From NCBI GenBank assembly GCA_003254925.1, contig QANZ01008508.1:62001-126000 (forward strand): a DNA stretch of 64,000 bases, given 5' to 3'. Each line of letters opens with the position of its first letter. The stretch's first letter is position 1. This DNA is from Chamaecrista fasciculata (lineage: Eukaryota > Streptophyta > Magnoliopsida > Fabales > Fabaceae). The position numbers and the translations under genes are program-made. The notes under the pieces were generated by a model. It was not told the DNA's origin and searched no databases. It saw only the letters and a program-made list of their open reading frames with translations. This document shows, piece by piece, positions 10,254-24,600 of this stretch.

Positions 10254-11853
10254 CATAATTATGCAGTACATAAACTATTTTTAATCTTGACTTCAAGGTT
10301 CTTATTACTATATATATATATATGATTATTTGTGTGGAAAAAAATTCTTAGAAACTAGTAGTGTATGGTTGTGTCATTCAATGAATTAATGAAATTGTTT
10401 ATATATGGTGAGAGTTAAATGAGTCCGCAAAAGCTCAATACTAGCGCCCACGGCCCACAGTTGATGTATAAGAAATGATTAACCAGCATCATGAAATGCA
10501 GATACTGAAATGACAACCTTACCATAATTTGTTTGTTGTAATTTTTCTTCCAAGTCCGATGCTACTTACAGAGCCTTCGGTGGGGGAATATTAGTTAAAT
10601 AACCTCTTCTCAATGGGTTTCTATGCGATATGTAAACAAAGGGAACTTTCTAAAGATTATTCCAAATCGAAGTCAAAATATCAAAAATCTGTTGCTACAC
10701 CCCCAAAGGATAAAGTTATAGTCACTTTTGCTGTATATCTTTACCTCTAAATGATGAACATCATGAGTGTTAATACAACTACATCGAGTAAAGTGAATTT
10801 TTTCGGGAATTTGGGAGGAAATTGAACCCAGAATACTGCCACGAGATACAAGAACCAGACCATGTTAAACCATGCAGCGAGTTCAATCTTGATGATTTAT
10901 AGAATGGTCAAAGTTCTCTACACATTTAAATGTCCAGTACTCTGAGGTCTACAGAACCACTGAACCACAAGGCAAATGTCCTTGCTATTTATTTTTTCCG
11001 ACTGACGGAACCAACAAAAAGCAGAAGATATAAACTATAAAGTATAAACCACAACAAAAGACAATTATAAACTTTGTCGACAATAAAAACAATTAAGTAA
11101 TTTTCAATAACAATAAAATCAAATATCATTTGTTTTTATAAAACAAGGAGTTGAATAACTTGGCCAAAAAATGAGCCGAAATAGTTCTATGCCGAAAATA
11201 TTCAAAAAAAACCCTGAACTCTTCTATTTCTTAGATTGAAAAAACTAATCAATAACAATGAAAGATTTACCAGAGGCATTTGCATCAAAACCCAATCATA
11301 CAATTGACAGAAAGGGAGCATAAGCAAGTTCAGTGGTTGAAACCTCTGCAATCGATGGGAACCTCGAAGCAGGCAGGAGCAAATGAGAACGAACGAGGCT
11401 ACAAAAAAATATATTTGATAATATTGATATATTCAAACTACGCTTACAGAAAGTACGGGCACGATGGCTAATTCGAATTACATTTAAAACCCATATGATA
11501 GATACATTTACAACACCCTGCCAACCCAATACGAAAACAAAAATGAAAGAAAGAAACAAAAGAATGTAGAGTAGAAGAATGAATATCTCCCCTATAGCTT
11601 CATCAGTAAGCGTTCGTGTCAGTAAAGTTTTCTTTCACACTTTGGTCTTTCCTCTCCCCTGTTCTTCTATTGCTGGGGTTTGAAGAGTTGCTCTCGTCAC
11701 TGTTGTCAGTTACATATACATACAAGTATTCATCATCGAAGAAGGTTGAATGACTCAATAGAAAAATTGCAGTTAGGTTCATTTCTTTGACATCTTGGAA
11801 AACCCCGTCAAAATTTGTTATGCAATATGGATATCCTTTGTGCTTCAGTACTG
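10254..11853. other. MYB 3' flank, spacer and KEA 3' region
   Basis: Convergent spacer between the MYB stop and the KEA stop (minus strand). Roughly 11580-11853 is probably KEA 3'-UTR. Around 10820-10915 a minus-strand unit with a B-box-like 'gggttcaatttcc' hints at a degraded tRNA-derived SINE, but the boundaries are unclear. No further gene is supported. Confidence 0.4.
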
Positions 11854-14800
11854 CTAAGAAACATGAGATTCTTGGTCCATCAAAATGATGCGCTGCTTGC
11901 CACTCTCCGACCGGAGGCTGTCTACCTTAAATGCAATCTACATGCAGAAAGGACATTTAAGACATTCTTCGGGGGATACATCAGTTAAGACTGAAAATTT
12001 CAGAATAAAAGATTACCTCCACTGAACTGTCGGGAGAGAACCACCTCAATAGCACACCAAGATGCACTACAGCAGGGATTAGCTTGAAAAGTAAAGGAGT
12101 CGTAACCTGCAGAATTGAGCTAAGAAATTAGTAATGGGATTATCACTTCACAATTACAGTAGCACCACTAAGCAATGAAGTACCAAATGGTTTAACGTTT
12201 GGTTGTGTGATCCTTTAAGTTATACGCTGTTTGGATCTGGACATCATAATTTTGTAGCACATTGTTTTGCAGCTTGGACAAGCTTTACCCACATCTGGAT
12301 ATCCTAAGATTTTTGTAAAAGATGAACCATTTGTATATGCCTATATTGTCCTCCAGCTATTTTCTTTCAACCTTCTAATGATAATCAGCTAAATGTGTAT
12401 ATTGCATGTTCACAACATTCTAAACTTTACAAACCCTAATAGTATCCCTGCAACTAGAATAACCATCATTCTCCATGTTTGCTGCCTGAACTGTCATGGA
12501 ACCTTAATAATGGTTATAGAAATTATTTTGTGGCTAATTGTCGTTGAAATCCCAAGTGCAAAAAATAAAATGAAGCAGTGAAGGTTACGCCTTCCATTGA
12601 AATTGGATATACTAATGATATACATATGTTGTTTTCAACACCCAATATGGATCAATACCAAATAGAGGGACGAAGATCAAGTGTCACTTACAAATCCTAG
12701 TAACTGTTAATTCGAACAAATGAAAAATAGTTCATACCAGACTTAGAGCTGTGGTCCCAAGAAGCAGCAGATACAGTTTGCCCTGTCCAAAATGTTTGCA
12801 AATTTTAGTTTCAATACCAATATGTCCAGATTAAACAGATCTAGATTCAGTAAATTGTCCTAATATAATAACAAAGAAGTGGTTCCAAATACAAAGGCCA
12901 AGGCCATAGCACTAACTAGATCATTTTCGTATAGTAAGAACACAAAGCAATTAGACCCTCAGCTAAAAGCAATTTTAGCACTGACCTCCACTAAATGAAG
13001 ATTGGAAGCACGACTAAGTAGAACAAAAGCAAATTCTCCTATCTGAGCCATGGACATTCCAACCTATATATGATTATGAAATCAGGCACTCAAGTACTGT
13101 GAAGATGAAAGATTACAGAATAACCTTCAAATCATTAAAATCTTACAAGAACTGAAGTCTTGTTGTTATAACCAAATCCTTTCACAACAGCAGCAACTAC
13201 AATAGTTTTTACAACAATCACCAAAATTACAGATGCAAGCAATATATCAACATGGTTCCAGAGAAAATGAACATGGATCAGCATTCCAATGCTGGCAAGG
13301 AAAAGAGCAGCGAAAAGATTGCGAATAGGTTCAATCTGCAAAATTAGTGAACACTAAGGGTCAGTTTTTCTCCATAAACTTATAAATTTGACCATAAAAG
13401 ACACCTGTCAAGAGTTTAGATTAATGAAATACTCAGCTAACTATTGCCAATATTCTAGACAGATGGGAACAAGGTTGTACACCAAAGATGAAACAATAAC
13501 ACAACAGGGGATTAGAAAATAATCAGAGTATGTATATAACAGAGAATGGATATGCTACATGCAGATCTCTCCCAACTTTGACCCGCATGTGCTGAGAAAA
13601 CTCTCATACAATTTTCAAATTAATGCCTATGAAAGAAATTTAAAAGAGTACTTTTGAACAAATCTGTATCAAATTTTCAGCAGATCAACAATAGTAAAGA
13701 AAATAAATCTAATAAGGTAAGAAAATCATGTGACATATTAGGGCTCAACAAAGACACTATAAATTCCCAACATGCCTCCTAGGCCCTAGCTTCTAAATAG
13801 TGCATATCCTTACTTGCTCTAGTGTATGTTGAGCCAGATCAGTGGTTGCAATCATAACTCCAGCAGCAAAGGAGCCCAACTCTAGACTTAGTCCCAGCTT
13901 ATCACTACACTGGAGAAATATAAAAATCAATCAGATACGAAAGAAAATTGACAGGTAATATAGTATGCAGGAGAAGTGAAGAACTAGCATAAGAATCTAT
14001 AGTTGCATAATTCATGCCATGGATTGTAGCACCAGAGGCATTTAAGTTTTTAACTGAAGATTATTCTTTAGATTGTATGAGCACTCCATGTAGTGGATTA
14101 TATTACTAAAGACAGATACAAATCCTAGTCTAATTGGCAATAGCAAAAACCAAATGTCTCAATGGTCATAGTGAAGCATGTAGAATTTCTGAAAAGGAAA
14201 TAAGAAGAGGTTCAAAGGATATATGTTTTCAAGGTAACAACATTATAAAATAAGCAGAAAATGTTGATTTAGGCCTCACTATAATACTCCATGAAAATAG
14301 TGAACAACAGAATTTGTACAATTTTTTTGCTTATAAAATAAATGAAAAAAATATATCGGTTCAAAGAAAAGGCAGGCATTCAGGCATGTCAGTATTTAGG
14401 AAGTGCACGAACCCAGGCTACAAGTAAGCAGAATGCAACTGACGCCAACTGATAGAGTTCATTTGTCTGCACAAACAAGATAAAACCGCTCAAACAAAAT
14501 ATATAACCAAATGGTGAAATTGTCTAAGGAACTCAATTCCAACTCAGTTTCTATACGTGATTTTAGGCTTAGAGTAGGATAATAATACAGACCTGTGATG
14601 ATAGACTTATCATCAGTTTAAGTAACCATGGAAGGAACGTACGAGACAATATTGACAGAACAGAGAGGAATGCAATCAACATCACCAACCTGGATAATGA
14701 AAGGTATCTCATGAAATGTCAAATAAAAACCATTGCAATTTTAGTTATTCCAAAAAATGCATAATTGATTAAGTTGCTCAGGCACTTTAAAGAGGTATAT

Positions 14801-17800
14801 ACAAGTCAAAAATCAATCTCACGAAATTTCAGGCTCTGGAAAGCTAGTGTTCTATAGTAATTTGACATAACAAACAAACCTGATATTAAAGTCAAATTAA
14901 CATACAAAAAACAAAACTATGCGTCACCAATTAGCTTAAGAAAGCCACAACATACATGCAAGCTCCAAAGGATCAAATACTAGCATAATTGTTCTTTTAA
15001 ATAAAGGTGCTCCTCACTTCAGCATAGAAAAAGTGAGTTCAGGCACTATGTGATCAAAAGAAATAACTATAACTTCTAGTAGAAATAATAATTTGTAATT
15101 AAAGAATGAATTTCTCTAACTTTCTTAGGGTACAACAGGTGGTCAAGTTATGAAAGACCCAATAAATGCTAAAAATTTCAGTTTCTATACTTACAGCTTT
15201 GTCATGGACATCACTCCATGAAGAACGCCTGAGGTTCCACCAAGAACTGGAAGCAATGCAAACAGCAATCCAACAGCACAATCCTTTGAGGAAAAAGAAC
15301 TTCACAAGAGTTAATATGTTTGTTGTCCACATAGGCAAAATAGTGAATGCAGAAAACTAGTGCATTACAAAGAAGCAAAATTCTTTACTCACAAAAAGCT
15401 AAATACCTGCAGAATTAGCGTCCCAATTGTGACTTGTCCGTGAAGGACATTAGTAGTGTTTTTTTCCATCAAAAACTTTAAGACCTGGACAAAATAAACG
15501 ATTACTAAAAAAGCAATTTATCGGAACCCTTGAGGTGCATCTTCAACACTGCAACGTGGGATAAAAATAGAATCAGATAGAGGTCATACAACTGCTGTTG
15601 AAGACATAGATAGGAAAGCACCAACAAACACTCCCTCTGATGCTTTACCACCACATAACTGCAAATAGCACCCAACAAAATTCAGAATGCAATAAAGGAA
15701 ACTCCACTTGTGCTAAAGAAATCTGGCTTTTTTTTAGAAAAAAGAAAGAAAGAAAGAAAGAAAGGGCTACCAACATCATCTGAAAATGCAACGACACCAA
15801 ATAATCAAATTATGAACGAGGTATGAGTTTAAAAAAGGAGTAACAAAATGACCACACATCCCATTTGAATTTATTATTAAGTTGATCCTACAACTACCAC
15901 TTAAGCATAAAATTCTACAAACTATTATTACAACTTTTTAAGAACTTTTTTCCATCTGCATTACTTGTTGTTGAAGCCATATAAAACAAAATATTCCGAA
16001 CTTCTACCAGCACCAGATATTGCAAATCTTCTAAAATATCAAGAAGAAAATATCCAAGAGAAGATAGATGATGACAAAGTTTATCCCATACCTCACTCAA
16101 ATTTTTTTTCCTACTAAAATGTGGATAACAGCAGTTGAGAACAACTACCAATTTTGACATCGCCCTGGGCTGTTTGTAGAATTCAGTCTTCCTACTTACT
16201 AAAGCAGAAAACCTTGACTCAATAAACAAGGAATCAATGTTCCAAATTAATCAATATGCAGCTTATCATTTGGCTTTGAAATACGTCTTTCTTTCTATGA
16301 AAAGGATGACAACAATTTACACAAAAAAAGAAAAAAGAATAAAGAAAGGTCACTTAAGTAGCCAGTAAATAAGAATATAAGATAGCAACCAATTCAAATT
16401 AACAAAAAAATCTGAAGACTTCATAATCCAAAGGGTGTGTGTTTGCAATTTGCATTTCAGGACAAGTCATTGAGTGTGATAAGAAGAATAACAAATATAA
16501 AGCTCCAAAACGTGAAGATTCAATAACTAAAAGCAATACCAGGGCAGTAACTCCACACAAGCACATAAATAGAAAAATTTGAAGTAGGCCTCCTAGAACA
16601 GCAACTGCTCGAACAACTCGGAGCTAAAAATATAGGGGTAAAAGGAATTTAATTATAGTTACTACATAAACTGCATAAAAAGAAAGAAAACAAATGAGAA
16701 ACATGAGCGAACCTTGCTAATGGAGAACTCCAGGCCCAGGGCAAACAGAAGAAATATTACACCAAATTGAGCCACTGTTTCCACCTACAATCATAATGGT
16801 GCTAATTCTGATTTGAAAGTAACCAATTAAAATATCTGGTGTGCAAGCATGCCATGAGACTTGACGGACTTATATTTATTTGAACACATTTCCAGGATAA
16901 ATAAGTCTGATCTATTTTCTTTCAAACCCTTTTAAGAACTACAATCATATTATAACATGTCATTTCTTATTGTCAGTTTGATACTGTCATATAATATCCA
17001 GTCAATAGTACATAAATATAAAAATATTGTTCAGGCAACAGAGCTTCAGGACCGTTGCTCATAAATATTATAGCTTTTAAATAAGTGTTATAGTTGTCTT
17101 CTCTCAAACATTAAAAACATTGCAATAAGAAAATCCAACTGATGTGAATCACAGATGTATAGAAACATTAGATTAATAATATCTTTTTCTAAGAAAAAAA
17201 TTACCTGCACCATTTCACTGATGAAGTTAAAGCCACCAGGTCCAACTATGGAGCCTGCTAGCAGATATCCAGTGATAACCTGTTAAATTACAGTTGGGGA
17301 TAACTATATTAGAGTTCTAGCAAAAAGACGTTACAACATAACCTAAGGTCACAGTTTTTGAGATTCAAGTTCAGAACAAGAATTTTCAGACCGGTTGTCC
17401 AGCAAAAGCAAATGCAACCCCGCCACAAGTTGCTGAAACAATAGCCACTACAAGGTCTGAAATCAGTCTGCAACACAATGGAGAGACAATCTGCATCAGT
17501 AATCAAGTCTATTCATACTAAAAAGAGAAGTTGACTACGTTTACCTTAAATCAAGCTGCAACACTGGATACTTGGATTTAAAGTTAGAAATTATGAAGAC
17601 ATTGTCCTGAAAGAAAAATGCATAATTTATGAATTTAAAATTCATAAAATGCAACTGAGTCCAAGAAGAACAAACCGATTAATAAGTCATCTCACCTTGC
17701 GATCTATCAAGGTTGGGGTATCTTCAGCTCCATTATCATTGTCAAAATCAAATACGTGATGTAGTTGAAATGATCTGTAAGCATGGAAAATAAAACTTAG

Positions 17801-19072
17801 CTAAATTGGAACAAAAATATGTATTGAATGCTCAATATTGATGGCTGATTAAAGTAACCAGAAACTAACTTAAAACTTGAAATATGTACTTTTCTTCTTT
17901 TGTGTCATTCTTCTTTGACTTGACTCTGGCCACCGTTTCCAGAACTGCCTGGTCCATGCATATGACAAGAAAATACAAAAAAATGATCAATATCTCATCA
18001 AACTAGGAGATATATCCAGTATTCCAGTATATTGATACAATGGAAGTGAAACTGAGAAGATTAAAAGCCTGAGGCACCAGTAACTAATATCTGGAAACAC
18101 AGCATCATGAAGCCAGGACAAAATGGATGCTGAATATAACTAAATTCCCACTATTCTCACCTAAAATATCATATAAAGATGATTCAAACTAATGTTGCAC
18201 TTATAAAATATTTCAATTGAACAATCAATGAAGCAAACATAAAATACGCGTCCTTCATAATATAAACGGCATCTCAAGCACGTCGTCATTGATTATAGTT
18301 AATAATCACAGATGGAATGGAAGCAGTGTCACTATTTGAATATAAGGATCACGGCGCAGGAACCAACCTGCTGTTCTGCTACACTGTTGTTAAAGCTTCC
18401 CGCATCAGCAGCTGCTGGTATGAAGAGGCAGAAAGACAAGATAAATGTTGGAATATATTAGAAAATTCTTCAATTACATACATCAATTGTGAAAAATTAA
18501 CAGCAGAAGAGGAAATCCTCCTCTCCAAAGCGCCCGAAAGAAAAAGAAAAAAGGAATAAATGCAAAATCATAAGAGCAACAAATGGCTGTGCTAGTAATT
18601 TGGAATCAGATGAATCTGCTTTTCCCCAGGGATGTACCGAAGAGCAGCAAGGGCATGGAAAGAGCTAATGCTCATAGATCAGATATGGTGATCTGAACTT
18701 CTAAAGAGATTAAATGAAAATGGCATGTACAGCAGAGCAGATGTTTCAAAAAATTCTTCAGGACAAAAGAATTGCCAAGAAAGCCATCAAACAATTAAAA
18801 GGAAGTCGAATCTAGAAACCTTCATTTTGATCGTTCTCAGTGAACTCGTGCTCCAGAGCTCGATCAATCATATCAGCGAAGCTACCTTCCCTTGGGCGGG
18901 ACAAGGAGACATTAGAGGCGGTTGTGTTGACAAGGTCAAGCCGATCCGACACCACAGGCCTTAGAGCAAGTGAGAAAGAAGGAAGCAGAACGGCGTTGAA
19001 AAGAAAGAGCAGAGTAGAAACGAACAGCAATTGGTAGTCATGAGTGGGCGATGGGGATCTTCTTCTCAACAT
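11854..19072 (-). CDS. K+ efflux antiporter, KEA4/5/6 type (CPA2 family)
   Basis: Endomembrane K+/H+ exchanger of 587 aa, the usual size for KEA4-6. Twenty exons (minus): 19072-18820, 18414-18368, 17948-17890, 17774-17696, 17606-17545, 17467-17392, 17279-17205, 16784-16713, 16623-16540, 15658-15590, 15484-15407, 15283-15195, 14689-14593, 14466-14413, 13909-13814, 13335-13147, 13063-12986, 12782-12738, 12106-12017, 11925-11854. Residues about 15-37 form a signal peptide. The acidic/charged lumenal segment contains GSFADMIDRALEHEF. The Na+/H+-exchanger transmembrane domain runs from about 167 to 555, with motifs LISDLVVAIVSATCGGVAF, TGYLLAGSIVGPGG and LGLSLELGSFAAGVM. The short tail ends ESHVS. 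There is no KTN/RCK domain, as in KEA4-6 and unlike KEA1-3. In Arabidopsis KEA4-6 act in Golgi/TGN/prevacuolar pH and K+ homeostasis. All junctions are GT-AG. An AAAG microsatellite lies in intron 9. Confidence 0.95.
15740..15764. repeat. (AAAG)n microsatellite in a KEA intron
   Basis: About five AAAG units lie in the intron between exons 9 and 10 of the KEA gene. This is a length-variable marker candidate with no apparent function. Confidence 0.8.
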
Positions 19073-19286
19073 TGCTACGCCGCCGGCGAAGATTATGGAA
19101 GGATGATGAGGCGGTGGACGGCGTTTTCTGATGAAAGTATTGAGAGAGAAGACGAAGAGGGTAGGGGCAGTTGAGAGGTGAGAACAACGAGGAGTAGGGA
19201 GACAGTGAGGTGAAGGGTCAACTTGCAGTCATAATTAATTGGGCGACAACTTGTCACTATATTGACGATTTTGCCCTTGTTTTCCG
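19073..19286 (-). promoter_or_regulatory. KEA 5' leader and proximal promoter region
   Basis: Purine-rich sequence directly upstream of the KEA start codon on the minus strand, including GA-rich stretches usual in plant 5'-UTRs. No TATA box stands out. Extent and start site are inferred. Confidence 0.3.
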
Positions 19287-19413
19287 GTGGCTAACCTGTG
19301 AATTCCTTCTCCTTCATCCGGCAAACAATTTCAAATCTACCAAGGCTAGTTAATTAATGTGTAAGAAATTTAAATTCACGTTAGATAACCTGTGGCTAAC
19401 CTGTGAATTCCTT
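19287..19413. repeat. 22 bp direct repeat, period 105 bp
   Basis: 'gtggctaacctgtgaattc' plus 'ctt' occurs at 19287-19308 and again at 19392-19413, identical over 22 bp. The second copy abuts the fold-back element at 19412. The spacing suggests a local duplication linked to that insertion. Confidence 0.7.
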
Positions 19414-19624
19414 ATACGTGTTTCTATGCGGTTCTACATGTCACTATATTAACGGAGTTTACACGTTCTTGGCAAAAAATAAAAAATAAATAAAGTTAGA
19501 TAACATGTAAACTCCGTTAGCAAAATCATTTAGAAGAGGTGACTTGGATTAAAAAGAAAGGTGACTTGGATTAGAAAGACACATGGCATTATTTAAGTGT
19601 GGAACCGCATAGAAACACGTATAA
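19412..19624. mobile_element. Fold-back MITE with 23 bp perfect TIRs
   Basis: The 23 bp at 19412-19434 (core 'acgtgtttctatgcggttc') is the exact reverse complement of 19602-19624. Inner arms also pair ('aacggagttta' with 'taaactccgtt'). The 213 bp unit has no coding frame. Inside, 'aggtgacttggatta' is present twice in tandem. It lies upstream of KEA, so it could influence that promoter, but this is only position. Confidence 0.7.
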
Positions 19625-21480
19625 AACTGCAAATAAGTTTTCCCCAAATTTTTTCCACTAAAAATTAAAATGGTTAACTCAATAAAAAATAATTAAAATA
19701 CGATTAACTAATTTAATTTAGTTAGTTAAAACTGAATTCTTTAACCTCTAAATGTAGAAAAAATTAATGGTAAGAAATTTAAATTGTGCATGAATGCGGG
19801 TTTTCTCAAAGAAATAATAGATACCCAGAGATTAAGAAAATGCAAATCCCCTAACAACCGTCTGAAAAAGGTCTATTAAAAAGGTTACTTTACTATATGG
19901 GGAATAAAACCTAAAAACAAATTAACTCTTTTTGGAACTGGTTTAAAATCTGAGTTTTTAAGAATTTATAGGGAACTATTAACTTTTTCACCTCAACCCC
20001 CTCTAAAGAACAAAAGATTATAATTTTAATTATCATAAGTCATAACCCTTTCCTCCTAGCATTACAGATTGTGAGTAGGAACAGATTCGTTAAAAAGAGC
20101 CACGGATGTTCCAAAGTGGGGTTACCATTTATTTCATATCCGAGTGATTGACAGCTACATGATGGTGTATGGAAATTGCATTTTTACCACTCACACGTAT
20201 GTGTGTGTATTCCAAATTTCGTTATTTCCGTGGAGCACTTAATAATTCCAGGATCTCCATGGTGCAATTAACCCGAATGCTTTCAATTGAAATAATCAGC
20301 ACTCTTGTTAGTTAATGACATCCACCGTTCAAATAAATCGGAGTCAGGACATGCTCTCCACGTCATGTTTCTGACTTTTATCTATCTCTTGGAAAGGAAC
20401 AAAACAGTGAAACCTCCCTGCTTCATTTTGTTTCTCAGCTAAAGTAAGCTTATTATTTCCGAACAGCTGTATTCTTCTGTGTTTTCTTTGTTAAAGACTG
20501 ATATTGTAGTGGCATTACTGATAAAGTTCACTGCTCCCATGGTGTCAAATGTGTGTTACTTATTACTCATTAAATGTTGGAACCAAGATGTATATGATTG
20601 CCATCGTCAAACATTCATTCACCATTTGTCATGATAGGAATTGAATTCAACATAACGAAAAGAAAACAAGTGGGGATCGTAGAGCCTCTCAATCTTTGCC
20701 TTCAAAATTGGTTTGATACAGCTTTTTCTATTCCACGTTTTCTGAGGAAAAGAGAGAGCGCACGTGTTATCATGTGATTAACTTGCCCATGTCCAGTCGA
20801 AGGGTGGGGCTAACAGGTGTTGTTTTGCCACAGTATCAAATATTCTCATGAGGTTGACTGCCTCAATTAGTAGTTTTTATTTTATTAATTGCTCGAAACC
20901 AACTGGAAACTTTCTTTAATTTAATCAATTTTGATGGACAACAGTCTCATACCTATATACTAAGGTAGTTTATGACATGGATGCAAATTTTTAATGATAA
21001 AGAAAACATCACACAATAATAAATCTTTTTTCTGAATAGGACGCCCCAAAAATAATACATATGTACAGCGGGATCTGAATCAATTCATGACAAATTAAGG
21101 AGTTACGTCTAGGGGTTACGTCCATCCACAAGTCAACGTGGGAACCCAAATAGCATTCAATAAATTGATATTGCACGAGCAATTACGAATACAGAGATCT
21201 AACGATCAATATTGATTCAACTAAAAGTAGTTGACATTTAATATTAGAGTGATTATTGAACTTCCTTTTATGAATTTGCGTACTGTCACTACTTTGTAGC
21301 AAAAAGACGGTTTCCAGATCACAAATACCATTCAGCGTTTTGTTATTCGAGTTCAACATATTGTAACACGTGACAGTTCCTAAGTCATTTATGTAGTCAG
21401 CATTTTCACATCCACATATGTAATTTACAAGTTACAACTCATACATGTAATATAACTATTGTCTGCTTTCTTCTAGTAAA
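19625..21480. other. Intergenic, nothing recognised
   Basis: AT-rich spacer between the KEA promoter and the HDA2-like gene 3' end. No coding exon, RNA gene or terminal repeats are supported. Confidence 0.45.
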
Positions 21481-21485
21481 AGACT

Positions 21486-21607
21486 ATGGGTGTGTTTGGA
21501 TTAGAAGTAGGTAATGAAATGATGATTTTATGTAATGAAATGGTAATGAGAAAATTATGTAATGAAAATGTAATGAAAATGGTGTTTNTATCACCATTCT
21601 AATCCGA
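21486..21607. mobile_element. Truncated MITE with a single-N join
   Basis: It begins 'gggtgtgtttggatta' and ends 'taatcc', with repeated 'gtaatgaaat' motifs. These are the inverted version of the 'atttcatta' motifs in the MITEs at 5288 and 28876. The N at 21588 interrupts it, so part of the element is probably missing from the assembly. Confidence 0.5.
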
Positions 21608-21673
21608 TGTTGAAACTCTTGCAACGGACCTTTTTTCAATCTCAGATTATCTGGAAGTGCAAGAGCATCTTAT

Positions 21674-24600
21674 CTAATCTTTCAACCTTGGTCTTGTATC
21701 TATCAAACATTTCGTCGAGAGATTAGCAATAGAATCTGCAATGACTCTAGCACTGGACTTCATGTAACCACCTGAAACATGGGAGGCCAAAATAAGTATT
21801 GCAATAAGCTCAACAAAGCAGAAGGAATAAATAAGGTCGAATGACTACAGCAAGGACTGTAATTACAGCAGATAATCACATCTAAGTGTGATTAGAATTT
21901 GTTTATTCAGCCATTTTTAAGACAAACAAAAGTTTTCATGGCCATGTAACATAGGAAAAAGTTATCGCAGCTCTCTCTTATGATTCATGTGTGTATAATA
22001 TGTTTGGGGGGAGCGTGGTAGGAGCAACCTGATGTGAGCATGACAATAGGAACTTTATTCGCACGAGCAAATTGAAAAACTTTCTCATCTCTAATGGCGA
22101 TTCCTTCAGGACTGATCTGCATGTACAAACTAACATAAGCACCACCAAGGCACCAATGGTAAAAGATGATATATCCGACAAAAATCACAATCTCACTGAC
22201 AACATATACTTATCCAGTAGTAACTACAAATCAAGAGAAAATGACCGGACTATTAAAGTTGAAGGAAGTTCGTTTGAATCATTGATTAAAATTACCTTCA
22301 ACCTGCCCAATGGATCACCGTCCAGAATGTCAGTTCCAGCATTATAAACTATTAATTCAGGGTCAAACCGATGCCGAGCAGTCTTGATCACATGGAAAAT
22401 AAAATAAATACATATCAATAGATGAAAAACCAGTTTAAACCTTGACCAATCACCTAGAGACTAGAATGTTCCAACTGAGCATTCTGCATATACGAGTGAA
22501 TACAAAAATTGCATGGATATTTCATTTAGGAAGAGGAAGCTAAAGTGTAGACAATGTAAGAATTAACATGCCTCCAGCGCTTCATCTAATTTCTGCAGGT
22601 AATCTTCTGTAAGTGTCCCACTCTGTGAAGGGCAGAAATGAAATTATAATTTATCATCATTTAGCGCCTATACGATCAACAATTTTAACCAAGACAATGA
22701 ATACCTTTACTTCAACTATCTGATTTATGTACCTCCTGGCCTCAAAATCCTAATAAAGAAAACAGAAATGGAAATGAAAAGGACTAATAATGTGAATAAT
22801 AGCCAAATCAGGACACATGCACTTCTCAAATCAAGTAAAAACTACTTTTACTTGTTGTTAGCACTACCTACAAAAACTGTATACATATGAGAAGAAATCA
22901 AGAAAAATTGGATCATTGCATTTCAAGCCACAGGTCAATGCCACAGTGGGATATGGTACATACAAACTAAAACAGAGGAACACTGCCTTCCATTCTAAAA
23001 CAAAGGAAAATGATAAAAATATTTTTAGGTTAAAACCTCTAGGACCTTGGCATCACGAAACCAGTATTGTAACCGAGGCAGATGAGAAAAAGGAGAAGAG
23101 AAGTAAAGATATAAAATTTCTTTTGCTTAGTAATCACAAAATTGATAATAGTAATAATAACAACAACAACAACAAAAATTTTGTGAATAGAACATAAGAA
23201 AATGTAGGACCAGATGACTTACTAAAGGATATATTCCAGGATTGTACATATCCAGTATATAGACTCGGCCTGCTATAACATATGTGTAAGCGAGAGTTAC
23301 AAATTCATAACAGGAAGAGAAAAGTTTTGAAGCATACTGTCATTGGCAAAGTCCATTTCATGGCCATTTCCTTGATGTGCATCAAGATCAATGATCATCA
23401 CTCTGCAAATTGCAAACAGAAAATGCTTGCCATACAAGCAAGTGTTGCTTAATAAGTACACAATAACTTGTAAATGCAGAACTACCTTGATATATCCAGT
23501 CGAACAAAAGCAAAGTGGATGCATAGCGAAATATCTGCATATGCACAAAATCCACCTCCTTTTTCTGCTGAACAGTGATGGAAACCTCCACCTACATTGA
23601 TGGCCCATCCTCTCTCCTTTGCAAGTTTTGCTGCCAATATAGTCCCGCCAGCCTATCATTAGAAAAGTAGTAAGACCTTAGCCTCAGAGAAAACAGACAA
23701 GCTTGAGGAATAAACAGTTACTGCACCTGCTTCCGGAATGGGAGAAGTACTTTACGCTGCAGAAGACAATTGGGAAATACCGCCACAGGAGGGACCTATG
23801 TTTATGTAGTTCACATAAGTAAATAATATACATCAGATGTATGAAGCCTCAACAAATCCCATCCAACAGATTATAAGAACTCCGTAAAAGTCAAACAAAA
23901 GTATGCTGCCCACTGAACCAATAAAAATAATGGAAACAAAGGTATCAGTACACTTAAGAACATTAATTTAGGTACATGGTCCAAAATAAGATAGTCAAGG
24001 ATAACCACCGTTTGAAAAAAAAATGTATTAGTTGGTACAGAGGAGAAAAAGTAAACGCCTCAAGCCTCCAAGCCAACAGAAAGTACCTCAATTATCGTAG
24101 CAACATTTAAACTGTTCTTCAGGCTATTCAAGTATGATTCAGAGTGTACCTGTTAGGGGAGGGGGGGGGGGGGGGGGGGNNNNNNNNNNNNNNNNNNNNN
24201 NNNNNNNNNNNNNNNNNNNNNNNNNNNNNNNNNNNNNNNNNTGTGGCAGTGCCTCTGAAGCATATTAAAGTAGCAGAGCAGTTACCACTAGAAGATCCTC
24301 CTTCGAAGCTTCCAGAGGCTCAACAATGCCATTTTTGTCTAGTGTTCCAAATGAAATGAGGAATCGACAAATGCGTCCCCATTTGGATGAATCAAATGGG
24401 TGCCTACATCCGTGAAGAAATAATTAAAGGTTTAAGGTCGTAAAAGTTCTAAATCAGGACTCAGGGCACATCCTCAGTTAACAGCTACTTATGCATTTAT
24501 GATCCATAAACGATCACTAGAATTTAAGCTAATATTTTGTCCTAGAACATGCTAACGAATTACAAGATTAGGTTATGTTTATTTATTCTTTATTTTTATA

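Noticed and set aside
24144..24359. Open frame starting in the poly-G tract
   Set aside because: Made of poly-G, Ns and the antisense of HDA2 exon 3.
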